The position numbers and the translations under genes are program-made. This document shows, piece by piece, positions 7,736-15,339 of a DNA stretch of 39,662 bases. The stretch lies in contig JANXMC010000533.1 in NCBI GenBank assembly GCA_025354825.1, forward strand, positions 1 through 39,662, given 5' to 3'. Position 1 is the stretch's first letter; each line of letters opens with the position of its first letter. Origin of the DNA: Myxococcales bacterium (GTDB taxonomy: Bacteria > Myxococcota_A > Polyangia > Polyangiales > Polyangiaceae). The notes under the pieces were generated by a model. That model was not told the origin of the DNA and searched no databases. It saw only the letters and a list, made by a program, of their open reading frames with translations.

Positions 7736-9244
7736 ATGCTGGGTAGAGAAGACAGCAAAGAGGCAACGCTCTGGAACGACGCGATCGCGTACACGCGCGC
7801 GAAGTCGCCGGGGTCGTTCGATCAGTGGTTTTCCGGCGTCCAGTACGACGGCCTGACGGACGGCGTCCTCTGTCTGCGCGCCCGCGACGAGTTCGTGCGC
7901 GCGTGGGTCGACGACCACTTCCTGCCGACGATTGCCGACCGCATTCGCGAGCACACGGGGTGGAGCGTTCAGGTCGCGTGGACGGTCGACAGCACTCTCG
8001 ACAAGCCTGTCGCGAATCAACCCGCGCCTGCGCCCGTGCGTCCGCGCCCGCTCACGCTGCGCCACTCGTCGGCGCCGCCGCCGCCGCTCCCCCCGCCGCC
8101 GGCCCATGCTGAGGACGCGCCGATTCCGATCCCGATGGGCGTCGACGCGGAGCTCCACTCGATGCGCGGCATCGCCGTGGGTGAGCGCAACGAGATGGAG
8201 CTCGTGGCGCCTGCCGTCGACGGCCTCAATGGCAAGTACACGTTCTCCAACTTCGTCGTCGGCCCGTCGAACCAGCTCGCCCACGCCGCCTGCATCGCGG
8301 CCGCGGGTGGCGGTGGCCGTCGCCACAACCCGCTCTTCATTTGCGGCGGCACCGGCCTCGGCAAAACGCACTTGGTGCACGCCGTCGCGCACCGCGTTCG
8401 CACCGAGCACCCGGGCGCGCGCATCCTTTACCTGTCCGCCGAGAAGTTCGTGAACGAGTTCGTCGATGCGCTCAAAGAGCAGCGCATGACCGAGTTCCGC
8501 GCGCGCTACCGCGACAAGTGCGATCTGCTTCTCATCGACGACATTCAGTTTCTCGCGAACAAGCCGCAGACGCAGGAGGAGTTCTTCCACGCGTTCAATA
8601 CGCTGCACCAGGCGGGCAAGCAGATCATCGTCACGAGCGACAAGTATCCGCAGCAGCTCGAACGGATGGAAGAGCGGCTCATCTCGCGCTTCACGTGGGG
8701 GCTCGTGGCGGACATCCAGGCGCCGGAGCTCGAGACGCGCGTCGCAATCGTCGCGAAAAAAGCGCAGATCGAGCGCATCGACATCGGCGACGACGTTCTC
8801 CTCTACATCGCGCAGAGCGTTCGCTCGAACGTGCGCGAGCTCGAAGGGACGCTCATTCGCCTCGCGGCGAAGTCGTCGCTTCTAGGTCGCATCGTCGATC
8901 TCGAGTTCGCTCGAAACGAGATCTCGGCGACATCGAGCACGCGTGCGAGCGAGACGAGCCTCGAGGACATTCAGCGCGAGGTTTGCCACCACTTCAAGCT
9001 TCGAAGCGTCGACCTCTTCGGCAAGGATCGCCACAAAAGCGTGGCCTTCGCGCGCCACGTGGCGATGTACCTTTGCCGGCAGCGCCTGAAGTGCAGCTTC
9101 CCCGAGCTCGGTCGCGCCTTCGGTAACCGTGACCACACGACGGTCATGAGCGCCGTGCGCAAGGTCGAAGCCCTTCGTGGGACCGATCCTGAAGTGAGAG
9201 CGCACCTGGAAGCGCTCGAGCGGAAGCTCGGCACCAACGATTGA
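7736..9244 (+). CDS. dnaA: Chromosomal replication initiator protein DnaA
   Basis: DnaA is the AAA+ initiator that binds origin boxes and opens the duplex. From the ATG at 7736 it is 502 aa. Domain I begins at about residue 10 (LWNDAIAYTRAKSPGSF), as in other DnaA proteins. A Pro-rich domain II linker follows (about 90-135). Domain III carries Walker A GGTGLGKTH (about 203) and Walker B LLLIDDIQFL (about 264). Domain IV has the DnaA signature FGNRDHTTVMSAV (about 462). The track start at 7586 adds 50 residues with poor third-position G/C (about 47% over the 15 codons before 7736, against roughly 85-90% by eye in the core). I therefore prefer 7736, with ATGs at 7586, 7604 and 7625 as alternatives. 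A strong terminator follows 6 nt after the stop. Confidence 0.97.
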   Translation: MLGREDSKEATLWNDAIAYTRAKSPGSFDQWFSGVQYDGLTDGVLCLRARDEFVRAWVDDHFLPTIADRIREHTGWSVQVAWTVDSTLDKPVANQPAPAPVRPRPLTLRHSSAPPPPLPPPPAHAEDAPIPIPMGVDAELHSMRGIAVGERNEMELVAPAVDGLNGKYTFSNFVVGPSNQLAHAACIAAAGGGGRRHNPLFICGGTGLGKTHLVHAVAHRVRTEHPGARILYLSAEKFVNEFVDALKEQRMTEFRARYRDKCDLLLIDDIQFLANKPQTQEEFFHAFNTLHQAGKQIIVTSDKYPQQLERMEERLISRFTWGLVADIQAPELETRVAIVAKKAQIERIDIGDDVLLYIAQSVRSNVRELEGTLIRLAAKSSLLGRIVDLEFARNEISATSSTRASETSLEDIQREVCHHFKLRSVDLFGKDRHKSVAFARHVAMYLCRQRLKCSFPELGRAFGNRDHTTVMSAVRKVEALRGTDPEVRAHLEALERKLGTND

Positions 9245-9250
9245 GAACGA

Positions 9251-9282
9251 AGCCCCTGCTGAGCAATCAGCCGGGGCTTTTT
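9251..9282 (+). terminator. Rho-independent terminator after dnaA
   Basis: AGCCCC and GCTGA (9251-9262) pair with TCAGC and GGGGCT (9267-9278) around a GCAA tetraloop of the GNRA type, with one T-C mismatch. A run of five Ts follows. It begins 6 nt after the dnaA stop, so dnaA appears to be a single-gene transcript and dnaN is not co-transcribed here. Confidence 0.92.
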
Positions 9283-9289
9283 CGTTTCG

Positions 9290-10354
9290 CTAAACGTGCA
9301 CTCGCCAGGTAGTGGCAGCCGCGCTGTCGAAGAGCTCGATGCCGAGCGTTTCGAGCTCGGCGCGGAGGGCGTCGGCGCGGTCGAACTCTTTTGCGGCCCG
9401 CGCGGCGACCCGTTCGTCGACCTTCGCCTGCACGCTGTCGGCGTCGAGCTTTCGAAGCGCCAGCCTCCGCGCGGTCGTGCGCGCGGCGTAGTCGTCGTGG
9501 GGCGCCTGCAACAGGCCGAGAGTCGCGCCGCCGTTCGTGATCCCCTTCGCGGCTTTCGCGGCGAGGCCGCGGGCGCCGAGAAGCGCGCGGGCGTCTTTGG
9601 TTTTGGCCGCCTGCATGAGCACTTCGTTCCCGGTGCGCGCGATGTCCGTGAGCGCGGCGAGGGCTCCTCGCGCGTCGAGATCGTTCTCGAGGGCTGCGAG
9701 CAGGCGCTCGGGCGCCTCGGCGAGGACGGCGGCTTGGAGCGCCATTCCCGTTGCCTGGTGCGGGCGCGCACCGTCGGCGAAGCGGAGGAGCGCCGCGCGC
9801 GTCGTGTAGAGGTAGTCGACGCGCCGCTCCGCATCGTCGACGGCGGGGAAGCTCGCCGTGCCGTCCGTGCCGGTCTCGGTTTCGAGCAACAGCGGCGCCC
9901 GGTAGTGCGTGCCGAGGGCCGCGTAACGGAGAGCGTCGACGTCGTTGCGGGCGAGGACGTCGTGAAGGGGCGTCGACCCGGTGGAGCCCACCGCCGCGCG
10001 GAGCCAGACGCTCGCCGCGGGCTTGGTGTCGCTCGCGACCTCGCCGCAGAAAATGTCGAACGTGGTGCCCGCTCCGGCTTCATCGCCGTCCTGCGCGCGG
10101 GCGAGTGTCACGACGCCGCCGCGCATACGGAGCGCCCGGACGAGCACGTCGAACACCATGAGCGCGCGGGCCGCGGACACGTTGGCGCCTTCGTCCGTTG
10201 CCGTGCCCGAAACGAACATGGTCACAGCCGCGGCTTTCGAGCCGGACGAGCGTGCGATCAGCGGCTCGATCGCATCGGAGAGCGCGTTGTAAACGTGGAA
10301 GCCCGACGAGGGCGTGGCGGGGGGCGTGACGGGACCGGTTCGCGTGGGGGGCAT
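9290..10354 (-). CDS. Degenerate, non-catalytic cysteinyl-tRNA synthetase-like protein
   Basis: The 354-aa protein aligns by eye to CysRS at both ends. The N-terminus FHVYNALSDAIEPL matches the usual IYNTLT start, and ALMVFDVLVRALR matches FVAFDVVARYLR. A central DVLARNDVDALRYAALGTHYRAPL matches the [21 protein letters not shown] region. The C-terminus, RAAKEFDRADALRAELETLGIELFDS then TTWR, matches the CysRS end. But the HIGH motif is replaced by NVSA, the zinc Cys in YVCG is now Ser (FVSG), KMSKS is absent, and about 150 residues of the catalytic core are deleted. True CysRS is about 460 aa. It therefore cannot charge tRNA in the known way. The reading frame is long and well biased, so it looks like a maintained paralogue. 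ATG at 10354; the track used a TTG one codon earlier. Confidence 0.85.
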   Translation of the reverse strand: MPPTRTGPVTPPATPSSGFHVYNALSDAIEPLIARSSGSKAAAVTMFVSGTATDEGANVSAARALMVFDVLVRALRMRGGVVTLARAQDGDEAGAGTTFDIFCGEVASDTKPAASVWLRAAVGSTGSTPLHDVLARNDVDALRYAALGTHYRAPLLLETETGTDGTASFPAVDDAERRVDYLYTTRAALLRFADGARPHQATGMALQAAVLAEAPERLLAALENDLDARGALAALTDIARTGNEVLMQAAKTKDARALLGARGLAAKAAKGITNGGATLGLLQAPHDDYAARTTARRLALRKLDADSVQAKVDERVAARAAKEFDRADALRAELETLGIELFDSAAATTWRVHV

Positions 10355-10409
10355 CAAGCGCGGCGATATAGCTCTCGGGAGGGCTAGGCACTAGAGTCAC
10401 GCCCTCGGT

Positions 10410-11039
10410 ATGCGAAGCGTTTGGCTTGATCTCGGCGTCAGCGTCAGCGTCAGCCTCGGCCTCGCCCTCCGTGTGGGCGTCGTCGTCACGCTTGCGGCTG
10501 CAACGGCGGCCGTTGGCTGCGGTGGCGGCCGCGCGCCGTTCGACGGCACGACCTACCGCGACGGCGCCATCGCCTTCCGGGTGCCGCCGGCCCCCGCGGG
10601 GTGGCGCCCCATCGCCGTCACCGACGCGACGCTGGCCTACCGCGACGACGCGGACGACGCCTCCGTGCTCGTGAACGCGCGCTGCGGCGATCGCCAGGCG
10701 GACGCGCCCCTCGAGGCGCTTCGCAACCACCTGCTCGCGGGGACGACCGCGCGCGAGCTGTCGTTCGAAGAGACGATCCCCTTCGACGGCCGCGAGGCGC
10801 TGCACACGCACGCCGTCGCGAAGCTCGATGGCGTGCCGATGGGTTACGACATCTTCGTTCTTAAAAAAGACGGCTGCGTCTACGACTTCGTCCGCGTCTT
10901 CGCGCCCGCGCCCGCGCCCGGTTCCGTCTCGTCGGGCGACGCAGGCACGCCGCTGACGCTCGCGCCGGGGGGCGCCGCCTTCGAAGGCTACGTGAAGAGC
11001 TTCCACACGCTTCCACGCGGACGCGGAGGCGCCTCGTGA
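10410..11039 (+). CDS. Predicted lipoprotein, first gene of the MlaE/FtsX operon
   Basis: The 209-aa protein has a leader containing a Val-Ser repeat and ends in a lipobox (TAAVGC), giving a lipidated Cys near residue 37. The mature domain starts TYRDGAIAFRVPPAPAGW and resembles small lipoproteins that carry a membrane-stability fold of the kind seen near ABC exporters. No catalytic residues stand out. Two further cysteines (in NARCGD and KDGCVYD) could pair. The stop overlaps the GTG of the mlaE-like gene (GTGA), so the lipoprotein and permease are translationally coupled and may work together at the envelope. It is divergent from the CysRS-like gene. Confidence 0.8.
   Translation: MRSVWLDLGVSVSVSLGLALRVGVVVTLAAATAAVGCGGGRAPFDGTTYRDGAIAFRVPPAPAGWRPIAVTDATLAYRDDADDASVLVNARCGDRQADAPLEALRNHLLAGTTARELSFEETIPFDGREALHTHAVAKLDGVPMGYDIFVLKKDGCVYDFVRVFAPAPAPGSVSSGDAGTPLTLAPGGAAFEGYVKSFHTLPRGRGGAS
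10435..10452 (+). repeat. GCGTCA x3 hexanucleotide tandem repeat in signal-peptide codons
   Basis: Three perfect GCGTCA units are followed by two GCCTCG units. They lie in frame within the leader of the lipoprotein and encode VSVSVS then LGLAL. Copy-number change would lengthen or shorten the signal peptide without a frameshift. Confidence 0.7.
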
Positions 11040-11899
11040 CGCCGCCCGATCGTCCGAGCGCGCCTAGCTCCGAGCGCGCCAGCCGCCGCCCGAGCGTCCT
11101 GCCCCCGCCCGCCCTCGTGGCGTTGCCGCCCGCGCGCCACCGCATCACGAGCGCGATGCAGCAGATCGGCGAAGTGTCCGAGCTCACCTGGCACGTGATT
11201 CGAAGCGCGCTTCGTCGGCCGCTCGAAATCCCGGCCACGATCTACCAAATGGATTCGCTCGGAATCCGCTCCGTGATGATCGTCGCCGTCACGTCGATCT
11301 TCATCGGCATGGTCATGACGATTCAGTTCGCCTGGGGCCTCAAGCGCTTCGGCGGCGTCGATTACATCCCGCGGGTCATTGTCCTTTCGTTCGTCCGCGA
11401 GCTTGGCCCGACGCTCACGGCCGTCATCGTCGGCGGCCGCATCGGCAGCGGCATGGCTGCGGAGGTTGGCGCGATGAACGTCACCGAGCAGGTCGACGCG
11501 ATTCGCGCCCTCGGCGCCGATCCGGCGAAGAAGCTGGTGCTCCCGCGGGTCGTCGCCGCGATGATCGTGATGCCGGTGCTGAGCGCCATCTCCGATTTTC
11601 TCGGAACGATCGGCGCAATCATCATCTGCGCGACGCAGTTCGACATCTCGCCGCAGCTCTTCGTGCGGAGCGCGCTCGACTCGCTGGTGATCTCGGACTT
11701 TCTGGCCGGCCTCGCGAAAACGCCTGTTTTTGGCTACATCATTGCGATCGTCGGCTGCCACTTCGGCCTCCGCACGACGGGCGGAACCGAAGGCGTCGGC
11801 ACCAGCACCACGCGCTCCGTCGTGGCGATCTCGATCGCGATTTTGATCTCCGATTTCCTCATGACGAAGCTCTTCATGAGCATCGGCTTCAGCCAGTGA
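11036..11899 (+). CDS. mlaE: MlaE/YrbE-type ABC transporter permease
   Basis: The 287-aa protein matches the MlaE permease family, which together with an MlaF ATPase and MCE proteins moves phospholipids between inner and outer membranes. Recognisable pieces are MVMTIQFAWGLKRFGGVDYI, the conserved RELGPTLTAVIVGGRIGSGM, AEVGAMNVTEQVDAIRALGADP, and a C-terminal GLRTTGGTEGVGTSTTRSVV. There are about five or six membrane segments after a 35-residue disordered N-terminus. The start is GTG in a GTGA overlap. The usual partners mlaF (ATPase) and mlaD (MCE) do not follow; a small membrane protein overlaps next. The ATPase must be encoded elsewhere. Confidence 0.93.
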   Translation: MTPPDRPSAPSSERASRRPSVLPPPALVALPPARHRITSAMQQIGEVSELTWHVIRSALRRPLEIPATIYQMDSLGIRSVMIVAVTSIFIGMVMTIQFAWGLKRFGGVDYIPRVIVLSFVRELGPTLTAVIVGGRIGSGMAAEVGAMNVTEQVDAIRALGADPAKKLVLPRVVAAMIVMPVLSAISDFLGTIGAIIICATQFDISPQLFVRSALDSLVISDFLAGLAKTPVFGYIIAIVGCHFGLRTTGGTEGVGTSTTRSVVAISIAILISDFLMTKLFMSIGFSQ

Positions 11900-12246
11900 C
11901 AGACGCAGCGGCACACGGCGCGTTCGACGTCGCGCTCCGTCGCCGCGCGGGCCTCGCGGTGGTCGCGTTCGTCGTGGCCGTCGCGCTCCTCGCCGCCATC
12001 GTCGTCGACGCGCGGGCGAAGCGCGCGGCGCGTGCCCTCGATCAGCCGGTGATCGACGCCGTCGCGCACGTTTTGCCCACGTCCGACCTCGCGCTTTCGG
12101 GCGGCGCGCGGTGGCTTCGCGCGCCGTCACTCGAAGAGCCGGGGGCCGCGTTTCAGGACGGACCGGCGCTGCCCGACCCCGATCCGGCGGGCGGCATCAT
12201 GGCGCCGCCGCGCGCCGTGTGGGCCGCCGAGGTGACGCGCCCATGA
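11896..12246 (+). CDS. Small single-pass membrane protein, unknown
   Basis: The 116-aa product starts at a GTG in a GTGA overlap and ends in an ATGA overlap with the FtsX-like permease, so coupling on both sides supports it. One strong hydrophobic helix (about residues 19-36, AGLAVVAFVVAVALLAAIV) is followed by a short basic segment and a Pro-rich, probably exported tail. No family is recognised. Its place between two permeases suggests an accessory subunit, which is inference only. Confidence 0.7.
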   Translation: MTDAAAHGAFDVALRRRAGLAVVAFVVAVALLAAIVVDARAKRAARALDQPVIDAVAHVLPTSDLALSGGARWLRAPSLEEPGAAFQDGPALPDPDPAGGIMAPPRAVWAAEVTRP

Positions 12247-13448
12247 GCACGTCGTCGTCGACGTCGGGAATCTTGGCCTACGCCATCGGCTCCCTCGCGC
12301 GACGGCGCGCGAAGGCGATCGCCCTCGGCGGTGGCCTCGCCTTCGCCGTCGCACTCGTTGCGGCGGTTCTGTTTTTGAGCGACGCCCTCCGGTCCGAATC
12401 CGACCGCGCCCGCGCGGCGATTCCCGACGTCGTCGTCCAGCGCCTCGTTGGCGGTCGCCCGGCGATGATGCACGCGGGCGACGTCGACTTGCTCACAGGG
12501 ATCCCCTCGGTTCGCGGCGTGCGCGCGCGCGTCTGGGGGTACCTGTTTTTGCCGTCGCTCCAAGGGAACGTGACCATCGTCGGCGTACCGAAAAACGCCA
12601 CGGGCACGACCGAAACGTCGCGGCTCAGCGAGGTTCAAGGGACGCTCGCGCAAGGTCGCGTGCTCACTGCCGGCGCGCATGAAATGGTCACCGGGGCCGG
12701 GCTCGCGAAGTACCTCGGCATCTCCGTCGGCGACATGCAGGGGCTCCCTTCGGCGAACCCCGATGCGCACCCCCTCACCCTCGTGGGGACCTTCAGCTCG
12801 AAGGTCGATCTCTACGCCGTCGACGTTCTCCTTTGCGACGAGGACGACGCGCGCGCGCTCTTGATGATGCCGCCCGGCGACGCGACGGATCTTGCCGTCA
12901 CGGTGACGAATCCCGCGGAAGCGCGTGTGATCGCAAAGACGATTTTGGCCCGCCTCCCCGGCACGCGCGTCATCGAGCGGGACCTCTTGGGTCGTGTCTA
13001 CGCGCTCGCCTACGGCCGTCGCGCGGGGCTCGTTCTCGCCGCGTCGATCCCCGCGCTCCTCGCGCTCTTGGTGCTGGCGTGGGATCGCGTGAGCGGCCTC
13101 GGCGAAGGCGAACGGCGCGAGATCGCGACGCTGAGAGCCGTCGGTTGGAGCACCTCCGACGTGCTCGCCGCGAAGCTCTACGAGTCGCTCGCCATCGGCG
13201 TCCTCGCGACCGCCGCCGGCATCGTGATGGCGTACGCGTGGGTCTTTCTTTTGGGCGCGCCCGGCCTGCGCGCGACCCTCGTCGGGTGGAGCGTGCTCTA
13301 CCCCGAGGCGCCTCTCACGCCGATGGTCGACGCGACACAAATTCTCGGTATCGCATTGGGCGTACTCGCACCGTTCGTGGGGCTGAGCATCGTCCCCGCG
13401 TGGCGTGCGGCGTCGACCGATCCGGCCGACGTGATGCGCGGCGGCTGA
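12243..13448 (+). CDS. ABC transporter permease, FtsX/MacB family
   Basis: The real start is the ATG at 12243 (ATGA overlap), 44 codons inside the track ORF. The 401-aa protein has an N-terminal membrane helix (about 25-45), a periplasmic domain of about 220 residues, then three C-terminal helices. It includes the family motif EGERREIATLRAVGWSTSDV and ends SIVPAWRAASTDPADVMRGG, which matches the FtsX/MacB/LolC C-terminus (usually ...P.w.aa..dPae.lr). Such permeases pair with a separate LolD/MacB-type ATPase and drive lipoprotein transport or envelope mechanics. No ATPase gene is present next to it. Confidence 0.9.
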   Translation: MSTSSSTSGILAYAIGSLARRRAKAIALGGGLAFAVALVAAVLFLSDALRSESDRARAAIPDVVVQRLVGGRPAMMHAGDVDLLTGIPSVRGVRARVWGYLFLPSLQGNVTIVGVPKNATGTTETSRLSEVQGTLAQGRVLTAGAHEMVTGAGLAKYLGISVGDMQGLPSANPDAHPLTLVGTFSSKVDLYAVDVLLCDEDDARALLMMPPGDATDLAVTVTNPAEARVIAKTILARLPGTRVIERDLLGRVYALAYGRRAGLVLAASIPALLALLVLAWDRVSGLGEGERREIATLRAVGWSTSDVLAAKLYESLAIGVLATAAGIVMAYAWVFLLGAPGLRATLVGWSVLYPEAPLTPMVDATQILGIALGVLAPFVGLSIVPAWRAASTDPADVMRGG

Positions 13449-13554
13449 GCGCGCGGCAGGGCAATAAAGGCAAGCTTCGCCGACACGCGCGCACGTGCGC
13501 CCACGAGCGCGCGTATCGCGCGGACCGCGTACGGGGCTTAGAATCGGGAGAACC

Positions 13555-13992
13555 ATGAGCCCGCCGCGTGTCTTCACGCTCGAAGAAGTGAACGAGCTCG
13601 TACCGCTCTTAAACAATCTCGTCGCCACGCAGCTCTCGCGCCGACTCGAAATCGAAGGGCGTCTCAAGTCGCTCAGCGAGGCGCTCGGATCGACCCCTTC
13701 GGATCTCGTGGTCGTCGAGGCCGACGCCACCGACGTGCGCACGATGAAGCGCGAGCTCGCCGGACGCGTCGAGGAGTACCAGACCGGCTGGCGCGACATC
13801 GAAGACCTCGGCGGCGTCTTGAAAGACGCGAAAACCGGCCGAGTCGACTTCTACGGTCGCGTCGACGGCAAGCTCGTCTGGCTTTGCTGGCGCTACGGCG
13901 ACGAAGAGATTCGGCACTACCACGCGCTGGACGACGGCTTCAGCGCGCGAAAGGAATTGCGCCATAGCGCGAAGCACAGGCTCCTCAACTAA
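13555..13992 (+). CDS. DUF2203 family protein
   Basis: The track ORF is trimmed to the ATG at 13555, which has GGGAG 4 nt upstream. The 145-aa protein starts RVFTLEEVNELVPLL and carries the DUF2203 core: a helical hairpin (about 25-95), then DLGGVLKDAKTGRVDFYG, LVWLCWRYGDEEIRHYH, and a final DDGFSARKE. The family is of unknown function and occurs widely in bacteria. It begins a plus-strand run with folE 11 nt downstream. TTAGAAT about 15 nt before the start may be a -10 element. Confidence 0.88.
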   Translation: MSPPRVFTLEEVNELVPLLNNLVATQLSRRLEIEGRLKSLSEALGSTPSDLVVVEADATDVRTMKRELAGRVEEYQTGWRDIEDLGGVLKDAKTGRVDFYGRVDGKLVWLCWRYGDEEIRHYHALDDGFSARKELRHSAKHRLLN

Positions 13993-14003
13993 GCTGCGTC
14001 GTC

Positions 14004-14612
14004 ATGACGTTGGCGACCGTAGACAGAGCGGCGGCGGCCGCGGCCATCGACGCATTTCTCCGCGCTCTCGGGCGCGATCCCGAACGTGAGCCCGACCTCG
14101 CGGGGACCGGCGCACGCGTCGCCGACGCCTTCGCCGACGAGCTTTGCGAAGGGTACGCCGTCGACGTGGCGAAGCTCCTCGCCGAGAACGTCATCGACCT
14201 GGGCGGGCAGACCTCGTCGGCAACCGGCCACGCTCTCGTCGTCGTGCGCGACATCGCCGTCACGACGACCTGCCCGCATCACTTGATGCAAGCGACCGGC
14301 ATCGCCACCGTCGCGTTCGCCCCTGCGCAACGCATCGTCGGCGTAGGCGCCGTCGCGAGCCTCGTCGACGCCTACGCGCGAAGGCTCACGCTTCAAGAGC
14401 GGATCGGCGACGAGGTCGTCGCGGCGCTCATGACCCATCTCGCGCCGCGCTGGGCGGGGTGCCGCCTGCTTCTCTCCCACGGCTGCATGACGGCGCGGGG
14501 GGAACGGAAACACGGGGCGCGCGTCGAGACGCTCGCGTTCGGCGCGTCTGGCGACGAGCTCGCCGGCGACGCTCTCGCGATCGCGCACCGTGCTCTCGGA
14601 GCAGGCTCGTGA
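14004..14612 (+). CDS. folE: GTP cyclohydrolase I-like protein (FolE), divergent
   Basis: FolE converts GTP to dihydroneopterin triphosphate for folate and pterin synthesis. This 202-aa homologue keeps the zinc ligands Cys90, His93 (TTTCPHHLM) and Cys161, the catalytic His92 and His159 (SHGCMTARG), and QERIGD. It differs from canonical FolE in two places: CEHH has become CPHH, and the GLSK-x-x-R helix start has become GVGAVAS, losing the usual Lys and Arg. The N-terminus (about 1-60) is short but recognisable. It is followed by an SDR in a GTGA overlap. FolE-SDR pairing would fit pterin reduction but is not proof. Either a divergent FolE or a changed substrate is possible. Confidence 0.85.
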   Translation: MTLATVDRAAAAAAIDAFLRALGRDPEREPDLAGTGARVADAFADELCEGYAVDVAKLLAENVIDLGGQTSSATGHALVVVRDIAVTTTCPHHLMQATGIATVAFAPAQRIVGVGAVASLVDAYARRLTLQERIGDEVVAALMTHLAPRWAGCRLLLSHGCMTARGERKHGARVETLAFGASGDELAGDALAIAHRALGAGS

Positions 14613-15295
14613 ACAACATCGCCGTGGTCACCGGCGGCGGTCGCGGCATCGGTCGCGCGACCGCGCTCATGCTCGCCGAGCGCGGCTGCCACGTCGCGGT
14701 CTTGGGGCGCGGTATCGAGGAGCTCGAACGAACCGCAGCCGACGTCGTCGCGTGGGGTGCGGGGTCGATGGCGCTGCACTGCGACGTGTCGGTGCCATCG
14801 GATGTTGCACGGGCCAGTGCCGAGGTCGTGCGCGTGCTCGGCGCGCCGAACATCGTGATCAACAACGCCGGCGTCGTGCACCGCGCGTGGGTCGAAGAGA
14901 CGACCGACGAGCAGTGGGACGAGGTGATCGACGTGAACTTGAAGGGCGTGTTTCTCATGACACGCGCCTTTTTGCCTGCGATGCGCGCGGCGAAGCGCGG
15001 TCGCATCGTCAACATCGCGAGCATCTCGGCGACCCTCGGCACGCCGATGCTCAGCGCCTACTGCGCGTCCAAGTGGGGTGTCGTCGGTTTTACGAAGGCG
15101 CTCTCCGAGGAGCTGCGCGGCAGCGGCGTTCAAGCGCTCTCGGTCTTGCCGGGATCCGTCGACACGGAGATGCTGAAGGGGAGTGGCTTCCCACCGCAGA
15201 TGACGGCGCGCGAGATCTCGAGCGTCGTCGTCTACGCGGCCCTCGACGCTCCGGCGGCGATGAACGGAAGCGCGCTCGAAGCGTTCGGGCCCTGA
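14609..15295 (+). CDS. Short-chain dehydrogenase/reductase
   Basis: The 228-aa classical SDR starts at the GTG at 14609 (GTGA overlap). It shows the TGGGRGIG cofactor motif (residues 8-15), CDVS at about 60, NNAG at about 88, and a catalytic Ser138, Tyr151 and Lys155 in YCASK, with correct spacing. LPGSVDTEM near residue 180 and a short C-terminus follow. Members use NAD(P)H on alcohols or carbonyls, and the substrate cannot be told from sequence. Overlap with the folE-like gene hints at pteridine chemistry (sepiapterin reductase and FolM are SDRs). Confidence 0.92.
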   Translation: MNNIAVVTGGGRGIGRATALMLAERGCHVAVLGRGIEELERTAADVVAWGAGSMALHCDVSVPSDVARASAEVVRVLGAPNIVINNAGVVHRAWVEETTDEQWDEVIDVNLKGVFLMTRAFLPAMRAAKRGRIVNIASISATLGTPMLSAYCASKWGVVGFTKALSEELRGSGVQALSVLPGSVDTEMLKGSGFPPQMTAREISSVVVYAALDAPAAMNGSALEAFGP

Positions 15296-15339
15296 GTCGG
15301 CCCGACGCGAAGCGAGCGAAACAGAAAGAGCAGGCGAAC

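Noticed and set aside
7613-8608. 331-aa minus ORF over dnaA
   Set aside because: Shadow of dnaA; Arg/Val/Glu-rich with no family features.
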